Below are positions 62,764 to 64,000 of a stretch of DNA of 64,000 nucleotides, one piece after another. Origin of the DNA: Methanobacterium_B sp963703015. GTDB lineage: Archaea > Methanobacteriota > Methanobacteria > Methanobacteriales > Methanobacteriaceae. The DNA is taken from the NCBI GenBank assembly GCA_963703015.1, contig OY969779.1, positions 186,001-250,000 of the forward strand, in the 5' to 3' direction. A program made the translations under genes and the position numbers. The notes under the pieces are model-generated. The model worked only from the letters and a program-made list of their open reading frames with translations. It did no database searches and was not told the DNA's origin. Each line of letters starts with the position of its first letter. Position 1 is the stretch's first letter.

Positions 62764-63168
62764 TTAAACAACTGTCAACACTCCTGTACTTACACTGGGT
62801 GCGAAGTTTTCATCACCCTTAAATTCTGTTTTGATGCTGTAGGTGCCTGGATTTTGTGGTATGTAGTAGTACAGTAGTGCATGGCCATTTGGGCTTGTGA
62901 CAGCAATGTAATCATGGGGATCTCCGTCTATTTTGAAGGTTAAGCATTTATTTGGCACTGCTTTTCCATGTTCGTCCGACAGGTATGCCTTTAGAAATGT
63001 GTAGTGTCCAGTTGATCCATGAATGTTGTTCACAGTGAGATCCGTAGCTTGAATACTGTCTCCAGAGACCATCGCTGATACATGGGATCCACAGTATCCC
63101 AATGTCAATGCACATGTTAAAACCAACAAGAACGTTGCATAAGTAACCTTGTTGTTAATCATCCTCAT
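62764..63168 (-). CDS. Secreted Ig-like domain protein
   Basis: A 134-residue protein with a signal peptide (ATFLLVLTCALTLGYCGSHV) and one Ig-like domain (YTFLKAYLSDEHGKAVPNKC, then YYYIPQNPGTYSIKTEFKGD, ending STGVLTVV), like bacterial Big_1 or Big_3 modules. The sequence differs from the repeat family next door, but the layout is the same. GGTTGTGAT precedes the ATG. It is probably exported; function unknown. Confidence 0.72.
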   Translation of the reverse strand: MRMINNKVTYATFLLVLTCALTLGYCGSHVSAMVSGDSIQATDLTVNNIHGSTGHYTFLKAYLSDEHGKAVPNKCLTFKIDGDPHDYIAVTSPNGHALLYYYIPQNPGTYSIKTEFKGDENFAPSVSTGVLTVV

Positions 63169-63474
63169 TTTATCACAACCTAATTGTATCCGTTTATTTT
63201 ATTTGAAAACATTTGTTTGTACTTGGAAATTATTAAGTACCAAGTTAGCTCAAGTATTTCTGGAATTGGATTGGTTTTGTGTAGTTTTTTACACCTCCAA
63301 AAATATTGTTAATACTTTATTTGTAATTAATATTATTAATGTTTTATGAGAAACCATAACCAACTATCTTGTGAAAATGAGTTTAAAAAAATTTGATATG
63401 AAAAAACCTGGAAAATTTTTGATAAACATATCTGTAAAAAAAAAAGAATTGACTTGAAAATAGAGAAAAGTGAG

Positions 63475-63557
<83 letters not shown>

Positions 63558-64000
63558 ATAAAAACTACAGTTGTATTAGTTTGTAAATTTTGTTGATTTG
63601 CAACAGTCCACAAAAATACATTCCAAAACTTACTATTCTATGTTAATTCACAATTAGTTATAATATTAACTATTTTAAATCCATCAAAATAAGAATATGG
63701 GGAAGATGACTCAAATAGTAATTATTCAACATTTAAATGTTGATCATCCCAAATAGAACTAAAATAATTCATTTTCAATGAAAAATAACTAGTAGTTACT
63801 AGGATTTTATAATGGAACTTTCATCAGTTGATTTTTATAAAAAAGAATTTAGTATATTAACTTGTACCGACAAATACTATTAATGAAGATGAGTTTTATT
63901 AATTTTTGAAATATGAATTTAGTTCAAAAGCATGTATCTTCCTAAAATTTTTTAAAAATTTTCATTCAAAATTTGAGGATTAATTCACACCTCGATTTTA
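63558..64000. other. Non-coding gap
   Basis: About 440 AT-rich bases at the window edge. A 23-codon frame at 63812-63883 with AGGA before its ATG is too short to call. The perfect palindrome at 63726-63743 is listed separately. Confidence 0.4.
63726..63743. repeat. 18-bp perfect palindrome
   Basis: TCAACATTTAAATGTTGA reads the same on both strands. It has no T-tail, so an operator for a dimeric regulator is more likely than a terminator; chance is possible in AT-rich DNA. Confidence 0.5.

Noticed and set aside
63812..63883. A 23-codon frame with AGGA before the ATG
   Set aside because: Too short, no family match, and possible continuation is out of frame; could be a remnant but cannot be supported.

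Overview
The window looks like the chromosome of a mesophilic methanogen of the Methanobacteriales, most likely a Methanobacterium. Signs are the very AT-rich DNA, GGTGA/GGAGG ribosome binding sites, a family B DNA polymerase gene that stops just after motif C (the split PolB of this order), an MsvR-like V4R regulator, an adhesin-like beta-helix protein, several small zinc-ribbon membrane proteins and a HisKA_2-type sensor kinase. The assignment is inferred from these genes; there is no rRNA to confirm it.

Layout. 1-1.1 kb: the end of a cytosine-C5 DNA methyltransferase, overlapping by one base a Mig-type T:G mismatch glycosylase. 1.9-5.3 kb: a sensor kinase, a small acidic protein with two decayed relatives in the window, and a broken transposase. 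6-11 kb: a redox/stress block with an MsvR-like regulator, hybrid cluster protein, two related zinc-ribbon proteins, a TrmB-type regulator, a membrane polyferredoxin and a cupin.

11-46 kb is a dense defence island. It holds a DUF4209 protein with a HEPN-like RNEIAH motif; two DUF5677-like genes flanking a 5'-truncated type IIG modification gene; a HEAT-repeat protein; a TIR protein with a new-looking N-terminal domain; a cysteine-cluster protein; a TIR-AbiTii fusion; a full type I restriction system (hsdM-hsdS-hsdR); a beta-helix adhesin; fragments of an ArdC-like gene and of mrr; a four-gene cassette (small protein, Rad50-like zinc-hook ATPase, EVE-EVE-McrB, McrC-type nuclease); an HNH endonuclease with an EVE/PUA-like front; a two-gene cassette of an HhH-GPD Fe-S glycosylase-like protein and a PD-(D/E)XK nuclease; and another PD-(D/E)XK protein. 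The last two cassettes are the best candidates for undescribed systems.

46-48.5 kb: a complete IS1182-type element with inverted repeats and a 5-bp target duplication. 48.5-56.6 kb: secreted proteins, zinc-ribbon membrane proteins, a zincin-like protein, an ARPP-1-type protein and several frameshifted genes. 56.8-64 kb: the large PolB subunit, two conserved hypothetical genes, a cluster of secreted proteins sharing one domain, and tRNA-Leu(CAA).

Two things run through the window. One is gene decay: at least ten broken or truncated genes are visible. The other is a set of genes where a good Shine-Dalgarno sequence is followed, five or six bases on, by an in-frame ATT, ATA or ATC instead of ATG/GTG/TTG. 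In two of them (TrmB-like at 9490, zincin-like at 51316) no usual start codon is available for the full domain.
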